NCBI RefSeq assembly: GCF_018343525.1
Contig: NZ_JAGYPH010000002.1
Location: 682,001 to 746,000, forward strand
Length of the DNA: 64,000 nt
Reading direction: 5' to 3'
Origin: Lederbergia citrea
GTDB taxonomy: Bacteria > Bacillota > Bacilli > Bacillales > Bacillaceae_C
This document shows positions 1 through 9,185 of this stretch, piece by piece. The translations under genes and the position numbers were made by a program. The notes beneath the pieces were generated by a model that had not been told where the DNA came from, made no database searches, and saw only the letters and a list, made by a program, of their open reading frames with translations. The first letter of the stretch is position 1. The number at the start of each line of letters is the position of its first letter.

Positions 1-1
1 A

Positions 2-721
2 CGCCCAAAATATGTATTGGGATTGACAGCTACGCCGAAACGTAAAGATGGCATGCATCCTATTATTACAATGCAATGCGGGCCTATCCGCTATAAAATC
101 GATGCAAAGGCACAGGCTAAGATTCGCCCGTTTGGTCATCGATTAATAAAGAGAAAAACCAATTTTAGTACGAAGAAAATTGAATTTCATGAGATTTATG
201 AGGAACTTACTTTGGATTCAAAGAGGAATAATCAAATTTTTGACGACGTACTTAAAGCATTGGAAGAAGGGCGATCCCCAATTATTCTAACAGAGCGGCT
301 GGAACATTTAGAAATATTAAAAGCCAAGTTTCAAGGATTTGCCAAGAATATCGTGGTTTTAGCTGGAAACATGAAGAAAAAAGATCAGAAAAAAGAACTT
401 GAAAGGTTAACTACAATTCCTGATAATGAAGAACGACTTGTTATTGCAATTGGAAAATACATTGGAGAAGGATTCGACGATGCCCGCCTCGACACATTAT
501 TTTTAACAATGCCTATTTCATGGAAAGGTACATTGCAGCAATATGTCGGTCGTCTTCATCGTGATTACAATAGCAAGCAAGAAGTTCAAGTATACGATTA
601 CGTAGACGAAAAAGTCCCTGTTTTAAAGACGATGTATGAGAAACGTTTAACCGGATACAAGTCGATGGGCTATGTAACCGGTGATGGAGAACAAGCTTCA
701 GAGCAGATGAGATTATTTTAA
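2..721 (+). CDS. SF2 DEAD/DEAH-type helicase, C-terminal part (5' truncated)
   Basis: The reading frame is open from base 2, so the true start lies left of the window and only about 239 C-terminal residues are present. A TATPKR motif (SF2 motif III region) sits at the left edge. The RecA-like C-terminal domain follows, with GEGFDDARLDTL and QYVGRLHRDY, the latter matching helicase motif VI (Q..GR..R). This shows an ATP-dependent nucleic acid helicase or translocase. The spacing of these motifs and the segment MQCGPIRY resemble large helicases fused to primase or nuclease domains, such as the TOTE-type conflict proteins, but the diagnostic N-terminus is missing, so that is only a guess. It ends just before a dispersed repeat and converges on the ECF operon. 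Confidence 0.75.
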   Translation, partial: RPKYVLGLTATPKRKDGMHPIITMQCGPIRYKIDAKAQAKIRPFGHRLIKRKTNFSTKKIEFHEIYEELTLDSKRNNQIFDDVLKALEEGRSPIILTERLEHLEILKAKFQGFAKNIVVLAGNMKKKDQKKELERLTTIPDNEERLVIAIGKYIGEGFDDARLDTLFLTMPISWKGTLQQYVGRLHRDYNSKQEVQVYDYVDEKVPVLKTMYEKRLTGYKSMGYVTGDGEQASEQMRLF

Positions 722-736
722 TGGCTTGACGTGGAA

Positions 737-780
737 ATTCGACAAAAACCGGGGCGTGCCTGTCACCCCCCGATTTTTAG
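737..780. repeat. Dispersed palindromic repeat, copy 1
   Basis: ATTCGACAAA arm, then CGGGGCGTGCCTGTCAC and CCCCCCG. It fills the gap between the convergent helicase and ecfT genes and overlaps the ecfT stop codon, so it may form the shared transcript end. Confidence 0.85.
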
Positions 781-1604
781 AATGGGTTATAGAATCGATT
801 GCCATCATGAAATGTGATAATTAAGGTTAAGATAAAAGCTATAGTAACGAGTACTAAAGCGATGTAATCTTTCCTCTTAAACGGTCGGGCACTGTACCAT
901 GTCCGCTTTTGGTTTTTTCCGAAGCCGCGCAGTTCCATGGCGTTGCTGATGATTTCGATTCGGTCTAGGCTTGAGAGAATCAACGGAACAATGATCGAAG
1001 CGGCGTTTTTTAAACGTTTTGGCAGCTTCTCCTTATTCGACATATCAATCCCGCGAGCTTGTTGGGAGATGGCGATGTTGCGAAAGTCACGCTGGATGTC
1101 AGGAATATAGCGCAAGGCTAGCGCCACAGAATAGGAAATTTTATAACTGACACCGATTCGGTTAAGCGATGCCGCGAATTCGCTCGGATGAGTGGTGACG
1201 ATGAACAATATGGCTGCTGGAATAATCGTGAAATATTTTATCGTAATATTAAACTGGTAAAATAGCTGTTCCAGTGTGACATTATATCGTCCAGCGATTT
1301 CAAACAACACATGGCTTGTCCCGTAAATTTTTACACCTTCTTGAGGTGAAAAAAGATAGATGGCGATATTATTGAGCAGTAAAAAGGCTAAAATGAAAAT
1401 CAGGACGAAAGAAACTTCGCGAATTTTTATTTGGGATCCAATAAAAATCGCTATGCTTGCCGCCAACAAAAGTAGAAGTATGCGAGTATCGTATGTAAGC
1501 ATCGCAGCAGTTGACCACATAATGAAGCAAAGCAGCTTTGTCACTCCAGTTAGTTGATGAATAGGGGAATTGCGTTTAATATATGCGAGCATTTCTACTG
1601 CCAT
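777..1604 (-). CDS. ecfT: ECF transporter transmembrane component EcfT (CbiQ family)
   Basis: A 275-residue, strongly hydrophobic protein with about five to six membrane segments. It has the conserved cytoplasmic coupling region ALRYIPDIQRDFRNIAISQQ-ARG around residues 165-185, the EcfT signature (A-R-G) that docks on the ATPase grooves. It is the energy-coupling membrane subunit linking the two ATPase domains to the substrate-binding S component. The start codon overlaps the end of the upstream ATPase gene by 10 bases, implying translational coupling. It is the last gene of the minus-strand operon SAM hydrolase - S component - ATPase - EcfT. Length is usual for CbiQ/EcfT proteins. Confidence 0.9.
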   Translation of the reverse strand: MAVEMLAYIKRNSPIHQLTGVTKLLCFIMWSTAAMLTYDTRILLLLLAASIAIFIGSQIKIREVSFVLIFILAFLLLNNIAIYLFSPQEGVKIYGTSHVLFEIAGRYNVTLEQLFYQFNITIKYFTIIPAAILFIVTTHPSEFAASLNRIGVSYKISYSVALALRYIPDIQRDFRNIAISQQARGIDMSNKEKLPKRLKNAASIIVPLILSSLDRIEIISNAMELRGFGKNQKRTWYSARPFKRKDYIALVLVTIAFILTLIITFHDGNRFYNPF

Positions 1605-3301
1605 GTTTTTCTGACCTCCTTATCGAAGTCGATAAACCGACCAACGAATTCCCTCGGCTCATCGATCCCTGCCTTCACTGCTAGGTCAAATAAGGAAGTT
1701 TCCTTCAAATTCGCTTTTTCGATCACGTCTCGGTTTGTAAGAATATTTGCAGCCGTTTCGTCAGCAATTTTTTCCCCATCCGCAATCACAATCGCACGCG
1801 GCGTATACTCCAGCATTAAATGCATGTCATGCGTGATCATTAAAATCGTGATTCCTTGTTCGTTTAACTCAGCCAAAAACTCCATGATTTCTGTATAGTG
1901 TTTAAAATCTTGTCCTGCCGTTGGTTCATCTAAAATAATGAGCTCCGGTTCAAGTACTAATATAGAAGCAATCGTTACGCGTTTCTTTTGCCCGAAGCTT
2001 AAGGCGGAAATGGGCCAGTTTCTAAATGGATAAAGGCCGCAAATTCGCAGTGTTTTTTCAACGCGTTCTTTTATTTCCGCTTCTGGAACTCCGCGCATGA
2101 CAAGCCCGAGTGCGACTTCATCAAAAATCATATGCTTAGAAATCATTTGGTTTGGATTTTGCATGACGAGTCCGATTCGTTCCGCCCGCTCTTTAATCGT
2201 ATCATGCGTAATCTCTTTTCCATTAAAAAGAATCCGGCCTGCATTTGGCTTCACAAATCCACATATAAGGCTTGCGAGTGTTGATTTTCCTGCGCCGTTT
2301 TTCCCGGCAATACTGACCATCTCACCTTTATTAATAGAAAAAGACATATTTTGAACCGTATTTTTCCCCGTCCCATAGCTAAAATAAATATTGTCCAGCT
2401 CTAATATTGGTGAAGATTTCACTTTGGGAGCAGGCGGATCTGCAGCTTGAAACCATGTTTTTAGCTTGTCTTTGTTTATTTCAAACGTGTCAATATGCGA
2501 AGGTTTCGTATCAGCAGTCACTTCGCAGCCCGCGTATTTTGCTGCTTTTACGTATAATGGTTCGCGAATATTGCATTCCTCTAAAATAGAAGAAGAAAGT
2601 AGTTCATCCGGGGATAGATCGGCTACGATTCGTCCGTCATTCACGACGATGATGCGGTCGATGTGACATTCGAGGACATCCTCGAGTCGATGTTCTATCA
2701 TTACAACGGTTGTATCCGTTTCCTTTTGAATGCGGTCAATTAGTTCGATCGCATGTTTTCCTGTTGCTGGGTCAAGATTTGCAAGCGGCTCATCGAAAAG
2801 TAAAATATCGACATCATCGACCATGACGCCTCCAAGAGACACGCGCTGCTTTTGTCCTCCAGACAATTGGTGAAGGGAAGAATGCAAATAGGCGTCCATA
2901 TCTACTAAGCTTGAAACTTCTTTTACAATCGAAAACATGTCTTCTTGCGGTCGGCAATCATTTTCAAGGGCAAAGGCAATATCTTCGCCAACAGTTAGGC
3001 CGATAAATTGCCCATCAGGATCCTGTAAAACCGTGCCGACCATTTTTGATATTGAAAAAATGTCTAGATTTTTCGCTTCCTGTCCCATGATCGATAAATG
3101 CCCAGTAATGTCACCTTTATAAGAGAAGGGGACGAGACCATTCAAACAATGACCAATCGTACTTTTTCCAGAGCCGGAAGGACCAACAATGAGCACCTTT
3201 TCCCCTTCATAAATGGTTAAGTTAATGTCATGAAGAGTAGGTTCGACTTGGCTATGATATTTGAAGCTGAAATTTTGAAATTGAATAACAGGCTTTTTCA
3301 T
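1595..3301 (-). CDS. ECF transporter ATPase, two fused ABC domains
   Basis: 568 residues with two complete ABC ATPase domains in one chain, equivalent to EcfA1 and EcfA2 fused, as in B. subtilis YkoD. Domain 1: Walker A GPSGSGKST at 40-48, signature LSGGQ at 146-150, Walker B ILLFDE at 166-171. Domain 2: Walker A GKNGAGKST at 333-341, signature LSFGQ at 434-438, Walker B LIILDE at 454-459. It hydrolyses ATP to drive uptake through EcfT and the S component. The second signature carries F in place of the usual G, a common ECF variation. It lies between the S component and ecfT, and an attenuator-like stem-loop separates it from the S gene. Confidence 0.92.
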   Translation of the reverse strand: MKKPVIQFQNFSFKYHSQVEPTLHDINLTIYEGEKVLIVGPSGSGKSTIGHCLNGLVPFSYKGDITGHLSIMGQEAKNLDIFSISKMVGTVLQDPDGQFIGLTVGEDIAFALENDCRPQEDMFSIVKEVSSLVDMDAYLHSSLHQLSGGQKQRVSLGGVMVDDVDILLFDEPLANLDPATGKHAIELIDRIQKETDTTVVMIEHRLEDVLECHIDRIIVVNDGRIVADLSPDELLSSSILEECNIREPLYVKAAKYAGCEVTADTKPSHIDTFEINKDKLKTWFQAADPPAPKVKSSPILELDNIYFSYGTGKNTVQNMSFSINKGEMVSIAGKNGAGKSTLASLICGFVKPNAGRILFNGKEITHDTIKERAERIGLVMQNPNQMISKHMIFDEVALGLVMRGVPEAEIKERVEKTLRICGLYPFRNWPISALSFGQKKRVTIASILVLEPELIILDEPTAGQDFKHYTEIMEFLAELNEQGITILMITHDMHLMLEYTPRAIVIADGEKIADETAANILTNRDVIEKANLKETSLFDLAVKAGIDEPREFVGRFIDFDKEVRKTWQ

Positions 3302-3340
3302 CTTGATCTCCTCAATACTACATTTCCCTCTTTTTATACA

Positions 3341-3372
3341 AAAACCAAGCTGGAGCTTTATCTCTCCAGCTT
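3341..3372 (-). terminator. Internal stem-loop / attenuator in ECF operon
   Basis: On the minus strand a 9-bp perfect stem (AAGCTGGAG / CTCCAGCTT) is followed by GG and a short T run between the S component and the ATPase gene. It could reduce ATPase/EcfT expression relative to the first two genes. Confidence 0.55.
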
Positions 3373-3415
3373 TTTCCCATGATTATTCTACTATTAAGAT
3401 TATGGTTTGTATATT

Positions 3416-3970
3416 TTATTCGGCTTTCAGACTTCCGCTTTGAACCCGTGTTTTTGCATAGGCAATCAGCAGCAATGTACCAAGGACGCCAACCGTTACG
3501 ATGTTGGAAAGACCTGCAACGATTCCTTGTGTATACACTTTGTTTGCTGGTTCGGCATAAATAAGAATGTCCAGTGTTGGTGCAATGAGTCCCCAACCGA
3601 TAACTTGAGCAATAATTTGCGTAATATTAAATGAAATAATTTGTTTGCTACCAAATACGCCAGCTTCGATATTGATTTTCTTGGCAATCAGGCCAATTAA
3701 GAATCCGACGATCATTGAAACGAGAACCCAGCTCCACCAAACCCCGCCATAAAAGATCGCATCCTTTAATGCGTGGCCAATTAATCCAATCAGTCCACCT
3801 GCGACAGGTCCGAAAACAATCGCCATTAACGCTAAAAATGCATAGGCTGATTGAATTTCCGTGTTCGGAATGCCGGTTGGGATGGAAGCGAATCTGCCTA
3901 AGATAACAAAGACGGCAGACCCAATTCCGATTGCAACGATCGTTTTAATAGATAAACCATTCCCCTTCAT
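3416..3970 (-). CDS. ECF transporter S component, UPF0397 family
   Basis: 184 residues, about six hydrophobic segments. The segments [13 protein letters not shown] and [24 protein letters not shown] are characteristic of the UPF0397 group of ECF substrate-binding (S) subunits. It should sit in the membrane, bind the substrate and deliver it through EcfT plus the fused ATPase. The substrate cannot be read from the sequence. A Met-type T-box leader and a SAM-cleaving enzyme as first operon gene point to methionine or a related sulfur or adenosyl compound. The start ATG is preceded by a strong GGGGGAG site. Confidence 0.85.
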   Translation of the reverse strand: MKGNGLSIKTIVAIGIGSAVFVILGRFASIPTGIPNTEIQSAYAFLALMAIVFGPVAGGLIGLIGHALKDAIFYGGVWWSWVLVSMIVGFLIGLIAKKINIEAGVFGSKQIISFNITQIIAQVIGWGLIAPTLDILIYAEPANKVYTQGIVAGLSNIVTVGVLGTLLLIAYAKTRVQSGSLKAE

Positions 3971-4020
3971 ACAAATCTCCCCCTAAAATGTTTATATATT
4001 TATAATATTTTAATTTCAGA

Positions 4021-4881
4021 TTAATTATAGCTGATTTTCGGGACTTTGCGGATGGAAATTTTCCACTTTGATCCAGTTTCGATATGATATGCTTTCGCGA
4101 ACGAGCCTTGGTTGATGGCAACTCCCAGTTTATCGAGGGAATTGACGAAAAGGAGTGGTTCCCCTAAATGGCTGTCAGCGAATGAGCGCCCGTAGGTCAT
4201 GATATTTTTATACACTTGGCGCGTGTCATTTTGAATGGTGACTTCAAAAGAGTCGCCGTATTCAACGTTTAATTCTTTGAAAAGCGTCCGGTCAATATTA
4301 GTCCAAAGATTGCCAAAGCGGATGTCGAGAATATCAATATTTCCTGAAATGGAACCTTCCTCGATTTTTGGTTCTAATTTTTGCAATTGAATAACTGAAT
4401 CTACTGAAACTTCCGGCCCGACTTCTTCAAATGTAATGACACCAGAAGCAAGTCTTGCAGCAGTGTAAGCATAAACGTCACGACCATGGAAAGTGTAAGA
4501 TTCGCCGGAATGCGGCAGGCGATTCACCGTTTCATCGATGATTCTTGCCTCAACGATTCCGATTTCAGCTTTAATATGTGTAAGCGTACCATTGTCAGGT
4601 GTAATGATATATTGGTTTTCAGCCGTTTTGACAGCGATGCTGCGGCGTTCCGTGCCTACGCCCGGGTCAACAACCGAGACAAACACCGTTTCTTCCGGCC
4701 AATATGAAATCGTTTGGTATAAGCGATACGATGCTTCCCAAATATTGTACTGTGGGATATCGTGGGTTAGATCAAAAATGCGAAGTGTCGGCTCCACTGA
4801 AATGGCCACTCCATACATAGCGCTCACTGCACCATCACTTGTTCCAAAATCCGTCTGTAAAACTACATTTCTTCTCGTCAT
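4021..4881 (-). CDS. SAM hydroxide adenosyltransferase family protein (DUF62)
   Basis: 286 residues. The N-terminal motif LQTDFGTSDG, VVDPGVGTERR and ITPDNGTL match the DUF62 family, whose characterised members hydrolyse S-adenosylmethionine to adenosine and methionine and are related to fluorinase and chlorinase. The C-terminal domain carries IDILDIRFGNLWTNI, which lines the adenosine pocket in the family. It is the first gene after the T-box leader, with GGAGGAG ahead of the ATG, and is followed by a complete ECF transporter. The context suggests methionine recovery or transport linked to SAM or adenosine. Family assignment is secure, physiological role inferred. Confidence 0.9.
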   Translation of the reverse strand: MTRRNVVLQTDFGTSDGAVSAMYGVAISVEPTLRIFDLTHDIPQYNIWEASYRLYQTISYWPEETVFVSVVDPGVGTERRSIAVKTAENQYIITPDNGTLTHIKAEIGIVEARIIDETVNRLPHSGESYTFHGRDVYAYTAARLASGVITFEEVGPEVSVDSVIQLQKLEPKIEEGSISGNIDILDIRFGNLWTNIDRTLFKELNVEYGDSFEVTIQNDTRQVYKNIMTYGRSFADSHLGEPLLFVNSLDKLGVAINQGSFAKAYHIETGSKWKISIRKVPKISYN

Positions 4882-4974
4882 TATTAATCTCCTCCACTCA
4901 TATATGTTAGGTTAAATCTGAATTCTCAATGCTTGAAAAATTGATGAAAAAACGAGCATTCCTCCTTTTGGACA

Positions 4975-5275
4975 AACAAAAAACCACGCCCTTATCTATT
5001 ACGATAAGGACGTGGTTGAATTCACGTGGTACCACCTTAATTTGCTGTTTGCTCACACAAAACAGCCTCCGCAAGTACGAGAGATTGAAAAGACCATCTC
5101 TGTTTATACTGTGGTTTTGATAACGAGTACCAATTCTCGTCGTGTCCTACTCATTTTTAGAAAACTTTCAGCACGAGACTCCGAGGCCATTGTTCAGATC
5201 ATTATTTTTGCTTCTTTTCAGCTACCGAAGCTCTCTGCGGAAAAATAACCAACCCTACTTTTTCTCATCATCGTC
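4975..5275 (-). promoter_or_regulatory. T-box leader, candidate Met (ATG) specifier
   Basis: Read on the minus strand, the leader has AGAGAGCTTCGG (stem I distal region), then CTGAACAATGGCC, where ATG (complement of 5188-5190) stands at the specifier position after GAAC. The T-box sequence GGTGGTACCACGTGAATT lies at 5021-5038 complement, followed immediately by a terminator stem AACCACGTCCTTATC / GATAAGGGCGTGGTT and TTTTTTG at about 4978-5018. Uncharged tRNA-Met would favour the antiterminator and expression of the SAM hydrolase/ECF operon. Class is clear; the specifier reading is from sequence only. Confidence 0.88.
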
Positions 5276-5314
5276 TTTTGGAAAAACTTATGTAATTGTC
5301 TGACATTAAACTGA

Positions 5315-5342
5315 ATTATACACCAAGCACAAAAAAATGCAA
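5315..5342 (-). promoter_or_regulatory. Sigma-A promoter of the T-box operon
   Basis: Minus strand: TTGCAT (5342-5337), 16-bp spacer, TATAAT (5320-5315) preceded by TG (extended -10). The start of transcription would be near 5308, leaving room for the full T-box leader. Confidence 0.75.
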
Positions 5343-5370
5343 CCCCCATTTTTCGATCATTCATTTTTTT

Positions 5371-5422
5371 ATTCGACAAGTCGTTTCGACAAGTGACAGG
5401 CACCACCCGAAATTTGTCGACA
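5371..5422. repeat. Dispersed palindromic repeat, copy 2
   Basis: Core AAGTGACAGGCACCACCCG with flanking TTCGAC and TTGTCGAC. An extra ATTCGAC arm copy precedes it. It lies between the divergent T-box promoter and the glucosaminidase gene. Confidence 0.8.
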
Positions 5423-5494
5423 GAGTCATTATTTACCATTTTATGATTCTTTGATACTATTAGTTGAATCATACTAGATTGGGGGATTTTTCCA

Positions 5495-7705
5495 TTGGGG
5501 CGTTTTTTAAGGTTTTTTATTGCGATTGCACTCATGATTGGTATTGTTATACCTCATTCTGCATCAATAGAAGCGGCAACAACTGAAACTGCGATTGTTA
5601 ATGTCAGCAGTGCTTTGAATGTTAGGGAGAAGGCATTATCCAATTCCAAAAAGGTGGGCACTTTGAAAAAGGGTGCAAAAGTGACTGTCTATTCAAAGTC
5701 AAAATCCGGTTGGTCTGAAATTCGTTTTAAAAGTAAAAAGGCCTATGTTTCTACTAAATATTTGAAATTTAGTGCTCCTGTCAAAAAGACAAGCATTAAT
5801 AAGTTTGCGAAAACATCTTTTCAAACGACAGCGAATTTGAATATGAGAAGCGGCGCTGGAGCAAAGGATCGGATCGTCCTTATGATTCCAAAGGGAAAAA
5901 AGGTCACTTCAACAGAGAAAACGGGAAATACATATAAAGTCTCCTATACATATCAATCAAAAGGGAAAAATGTAACGAAAACTGGCTGGGTAAGCGGAAA
6001 GTATTTGAAAGAATACTATACATATACGAACACAGGTGGCACTTATTTTTTAACAAAAAAGACCGCCAACCTTTACACGTCCGCTGATACGAAGAAAAAC
6101 GCAGTAAGTAAGGTTTCGATCGGAAATGTTTTATATTCCACGCAGAAAGCAGTTAATAGCCTAGGTCAAACATGGTATAGAGTATCTTTTAATGGAAAAA
6201 ACTTGTATGTAAACAGTGGAGATGTGTCAAAAGATACATTGAAAAGCTTCTCACAGACTACATATAAAGCGAAAAAGGATACTAGTTTATATGCATCCCA
6301 CGGAAATGCCTATAAAAATCTATTGAAAATCCCAAAAGGAACGATTGTTTCATCCAAACAGCGCGTAAATTATTGGTATAAAGTCTCGTTTAACGGGAAC
6401 TCTGGTTATATTCAAATAGCTGATTTTACTAAACAGGCGGTTTCAACGGATAAAAAGATGACCGAAGAAAAATTAGCTAAGGATACAATGATCGTCGTCA
6501 CGGATATAAATGTTAGAAAAACAGCGGATGTAGCCGCACCTTCTTTAACAACAATTCCAAAGGATGTTTTTGTTTTTCCAACTCATAAATCGGCTAATGG
6601 TTGGTACAAGGTCGTTGTTAACGGGAAAACAGGATATGTTTTGGGGGAGGAGGTAATCACGGGTGATCCAATGAACAATCGATCTGGCTATCAATTTATT
6701 GATTTGCGAACACAATCGCCTGTAACTGCAGCCCAAATTGATCAATATATCGCTAATTATGTAAAAGCGACCGGGAAAAGAAGTGTGTTAACCGGGAAAG
6801 GAAAAGAATTTATTGAGGTTGGTAAAAAGCGTGGGGTAAATGCCCTATATTTGGCGGCTCATGCCATCCACGAAAGTGCCTTTGGGACTTCGCAAATTTC
6901 ATTAGGAAAATTAAATTTATTCGGGTTTGGGGCGTATGATGCAACGCCATATATTGGCGCCTACCGTTTTTCGAATATCAATTCGAGCATTGATTATATT
7001 GCGCGAGAAATGAAATCAACTTATCTGAATCCTAACAACTGGAAATATCATGGGGCTTATCTCGGATTTAGTACTAAAACTTCAGGTAATGCGAGGGTTG
7101 ATGCGCTCAGTGAGGGAATGAATTTTTACTATGCGACTGATCCGGATTGGGGACAAAAGATCGCAAGTCATATGGAAAAGATGCTTCCTTTTAATAAATC
7201 CCATTACAATAAGGCGGCGGTTCATACAGGTGTTCCTGCTCAACCAAGTGTACCGGCCGGAAGTGATCTGTTCCCGAAGGATATTGTGGCTATCGCTAAG
7301 ACGGAAATTAAATATGGACAAAAGGGAAAAATCACGAAAAATTCACCGAAAATGAAAAAAGGCACAAAATTCACCTTGCTTGAAAAAACAAATGACTACT
7401 GGGTGAAATTGAAGATTGGTAGTAAAGTATATTGGACAAATGATATTAAGTTCCACGAATATACAAAATATGTTTCTGTGCAAAATCTCGGAAGAGTAAA
7501 TGAAGACTTATTGAATATTAGACAAGAGCCAAACACCACCTCTAAATCATTGGCTAAACTAGGACTTAATCAATACGTCCAATTAATCTTGAAAAAAGAT
7601 GGCACCCTAACGATGGACAAAACAAAAAAATGGTATCAAATCAAACTGTCCAACGGAAAAACCGGCTGGGTAAGCGCCCAATACATCACCAGAGAACTCA
7701 AATAA
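5495..7705 (+). CDS. Secreted SH3-repeat cell-wall N-acetylglucosaminidase
   Basis: 736 residues from a TTG start, chosen because GGGGGA lies about 9 bases upstream and a signal peptide follows directly (hydrophobic residues 5-25, cleavage near SIEAA). About five bacterial SH3 domains (roughly 30-87, 107-170, 184-243, 255-313, 327-390) precede a glucosaminidase domain (about 430-570). The latter contains YLAAHAIHESAFG, with candidate catalytic Glu460, and GKLNLFGFGAYD. Two further SH3 domains follow (about 595-655, 668-734). The protein should be exported and bound to the wall by SH3 domains while cutting the glycan backbone, as LytD-like enzymes do. It is monocistronic between two repeat copies. 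Confidence 0.88.
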   Translation: MGRFLRFFIAIALMIGIVIPHSASIEAATTETAIVNVSSALNVREKALSNSKKVGTLKKGAKVTVYSKSKSGWSEIRFKSKKAYVSTKYLKFSAPVKKTSINKFAKTSFQTTANLNMRSGAGAKDRIVLMIPKGKKVTSTEKTGNTYKVSYTYQSKGKNVTKTGWVSGKYLKEYYTYTNTGGTYFLTKKTANLYTSADTKKNAVSKVSIGNVLYSTQKAVNSLGQTWYRVSFNGKNLYVNSGDVSKDTLKSFSQTTYKAKKDTSLYASHGNAYKNLLKIPKGTIVSSKQRVNYWYKVSFNGNSGYIQIADFTKQAVSTDKKMTEEKLAKDTMIVVTDINVRKTADVAAPSLTTIPKDVFVFPTHKSANGWYKVVVNGKTGYVLGEEVITGDPMNNRSGYQFIDLRTQSPVTAAQIDQYIANYVKATGKRSVLTGKGKEFIEVGKKRGVNALYLAAHAIHESAFGTSQISLGKLNLFGFGAYDATPYIGAYRFSNINSSIDYIAREMKSTYLNPNNWKYHGAYLGFSTKTSGNARVDALSEGMNFYYATDPDWGQKIASHMEKMLPFNKSHYNKAAVHTGVPAQPSVPAGSDLFPKDIVAIAKTEIKYGQKGKITKNSPKMKKGTKFTLLEKTNDYWVKLKIGSKVYWTNDIKFHEYTKYVSVQNLGRVNEDLLNIRQEPNTTSKSLAKLGLNQYVQLILKKDGTLTMDKTKKWYQIKLSNGKTGWVSAQYITRELK

Positions 7706-7710
7706 AGAAA

Positions 7711-7750
7711 ATTCGACAGGTGCCTGTCACCACCCGAATTTTGTCGAAAA
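7711..7750. repeat. Dispersed palindromic repeat, copy 3
   Basis: ATTCGACAGGTGCCTGTCAC then CACCCGAATTTTGTCGAA, 5 bases after the glucosaminidase stop codon. Confidence 0.88.
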
Positions 7751-7760
7751 CCAATGCCTA

Positions 7761-7803
7761 GCAGGCTTGTCGCAATAAAATGCGGCAGGCCTTTTAGTTT
7801 TTT
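7761..7803 (+). terminator. Probable intrinsic terminator after glucosaminidase
   Basis: Imperfect stem (GTCGCA / TGCGGC with flanking CAGGC) followed by CCTTTTAGTTTTTT. Weaker than the other terminators in the window. Confidence 0.5.
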
Positions 7804-7923
7804 ACTTGTGGCAATTTTACTGGCTCGTAGGGTGCACGTAATGGATTTTTTAGCTTGATTAAAAACACTTTTTAATTTTTTTCAGGAATATCACTAAATA
7901 ATAAAATAACTGTCACATTTTGC

Positions 7924-7949
7924 CTATTAATAATGTATACTATTAATAG
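7924..7949. promoter_or_regulatory. Inverted repeat over -10 region of deacetylase gene
   Basis: Perfect 9-bp arms CTATTAATA / TATTAATAG around an 8-bp spacer that contains most of a TATACT -10-like hexamer (7936-7941). No good -35 is visible, so this may be an operator of a weak or activated promoter. The rest of the 303-base gap holds only repeat copy 3 and the terminator. Confidence 0.4.
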
Positions 7950-8008
7950 CTACTAATATCATAGGTCTAAATAGGTCCACTAAATATACAAAGAAAGAAG
8001 AAAAGGGT

Positions 8009-9184
8009 ATGGTGAAGAAGAAAATATTAATTGGAAGTTTCATTGTTTTATGCCTTTTGGCTGTCTTGGTAAGCTGCAGCAATGGGATAAATATGTATAA
8101 AGCAAAAGCAAATGGACAGCCGATCCTCGCAAATTCAGAACTTAATGAGCTATCTAAAAATGAAGCTGTTGAAATGGTCACGAATTTTGCAAAAAACGAA
8201 ACGAAGCATGTAGCAGTTAATCTTTCCGCATTTGGACTGGTTGCTTTAAATGATAAAGTGGCGCTATCCTTGGATGAAAAGCGAAATTATTCCGAGAAAG
8301 AATTGGAATATGCAAGTTCCGTTTTTTCGAAAGAGATTCCTCCATTATTCAATTTACCGAGTGTCAATTATCCGGTTTTTAATCAAGTACACGGACCATA
8401 CAGCCAACAAGCTTTTGGAATCAATGAGGTGGCTGACCAAACAAAGGAAATTGTGGAGGCAAGTGTGCCTCAAGAAGAAATGGTTGCACCTGAAAAAGAA
8501 GCTCAAGATATGGATAGCAGTGAGAATGGGCAGGACTTGCAAGAAAAAGTTCCCTCTAAAACTTCAAAAAAATCATCCACATCACGTCAAGAAAACAAGA
8601 ATGCTAGTAAAAAAGATGTAAAATATGTAGGGAAGCGTGTAGCACTTACTTTCGATGATGGACCGCATCCGGTTAATACACAGAAAATACTAGAAATTTT
8701 GAAAAGATATGATGCAAAAGCAACATTCTTTCAATTGGGTAGAGAAGTCGAGGCTTATCCAGAAATAACAAAGGAAGTTTATTCTCAAGGTCATGAAATT
8801 GCCTCACATTCATGGGATCACCCCGATTTCCGGAAATTATCTGTAAAACAGGTAGAAGAACAAATAAGCTCTACACAAAAAATTATTGAACAAGCGACCG
8901 GAGAAGCTCCGAGTTTTTTCAGACCACCATACGGTTCTACCAATGAATCTATTAAAGAGATTGCAAGCAAGCATGGCGAAACGGAAATTCTGTGGACCAT
9001 TGATACGTTGGATTGGAAATACCGCAATCCCAACGCTGTCCTTCAAGCAGTAAAGCAAAATGTGAGGGACGGAGCGATTATTTTAATGCACGACATTCAC
9101 CCTTCAACTGTGGAAGCGGTGGAACCCGTATTAAAATACTTAAAAGCTGAAGGCTATGAAATGGTAACAATAGGCGATTTATAA
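8009..9184 (+). CDS. Lipoprotein polysaccharide deacetylase (NodB domain)
   Basis: 391 residues. A hydrophobic N-terminus ends in LVSC, a lipobox, so the protein is probably lipid-anchored on the outer membrane face. Residues about 30-200 form a low-complexity, charged linker region of no recognised family. The C-terminal NodB domain (about 205-390) shows the catalytic motifs TFDDGP, HSWDHP, RPPYG, DTLDWK and LMHDIH, so metal-dependent N-deacetylation is expected. Peptidoglycan GlcNAc or MurNAc is the usual substrate of such Bacillus proteins. It follows a wall glucosaminidase, consistent with envelope function. Substrate is inferred. Confidence 0.87.
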   Translation: MVKKKILIGSFIVLCLLAVLVSCSNGINMYKAKANGQPILANSELNELSKNEAVEMVTNFAKNETKHVAVNLSAFGLVALNDKVALSLDEKRNYSEKELEYASSVFSKEIPPLFNLPSVNYPVFNQVHGPYSQQAFGINEVADQTKEIVEASVPQEEMVAPEKEAQDMDSSENGQDLQEKVPSKTSKKSSTSRQENKNASKKDVKYVGKRVALTFDDGPHPVNTQKILEILKRYDAKATFFQLGREVEAYPEITKEVYSQGHEIASHSWDHPDFRKLSVKQVEEQISSTQKIIEQATGEAPSFFRPPYGSTNESIKEIASKHGETEILWTIDTLDWKYRNPNAVLQAVKQNVRDGAIILMHDIHPSTVEAVEPVLKYLKAEGYEMVTIGDL

Positions 9185-9185
9185 T

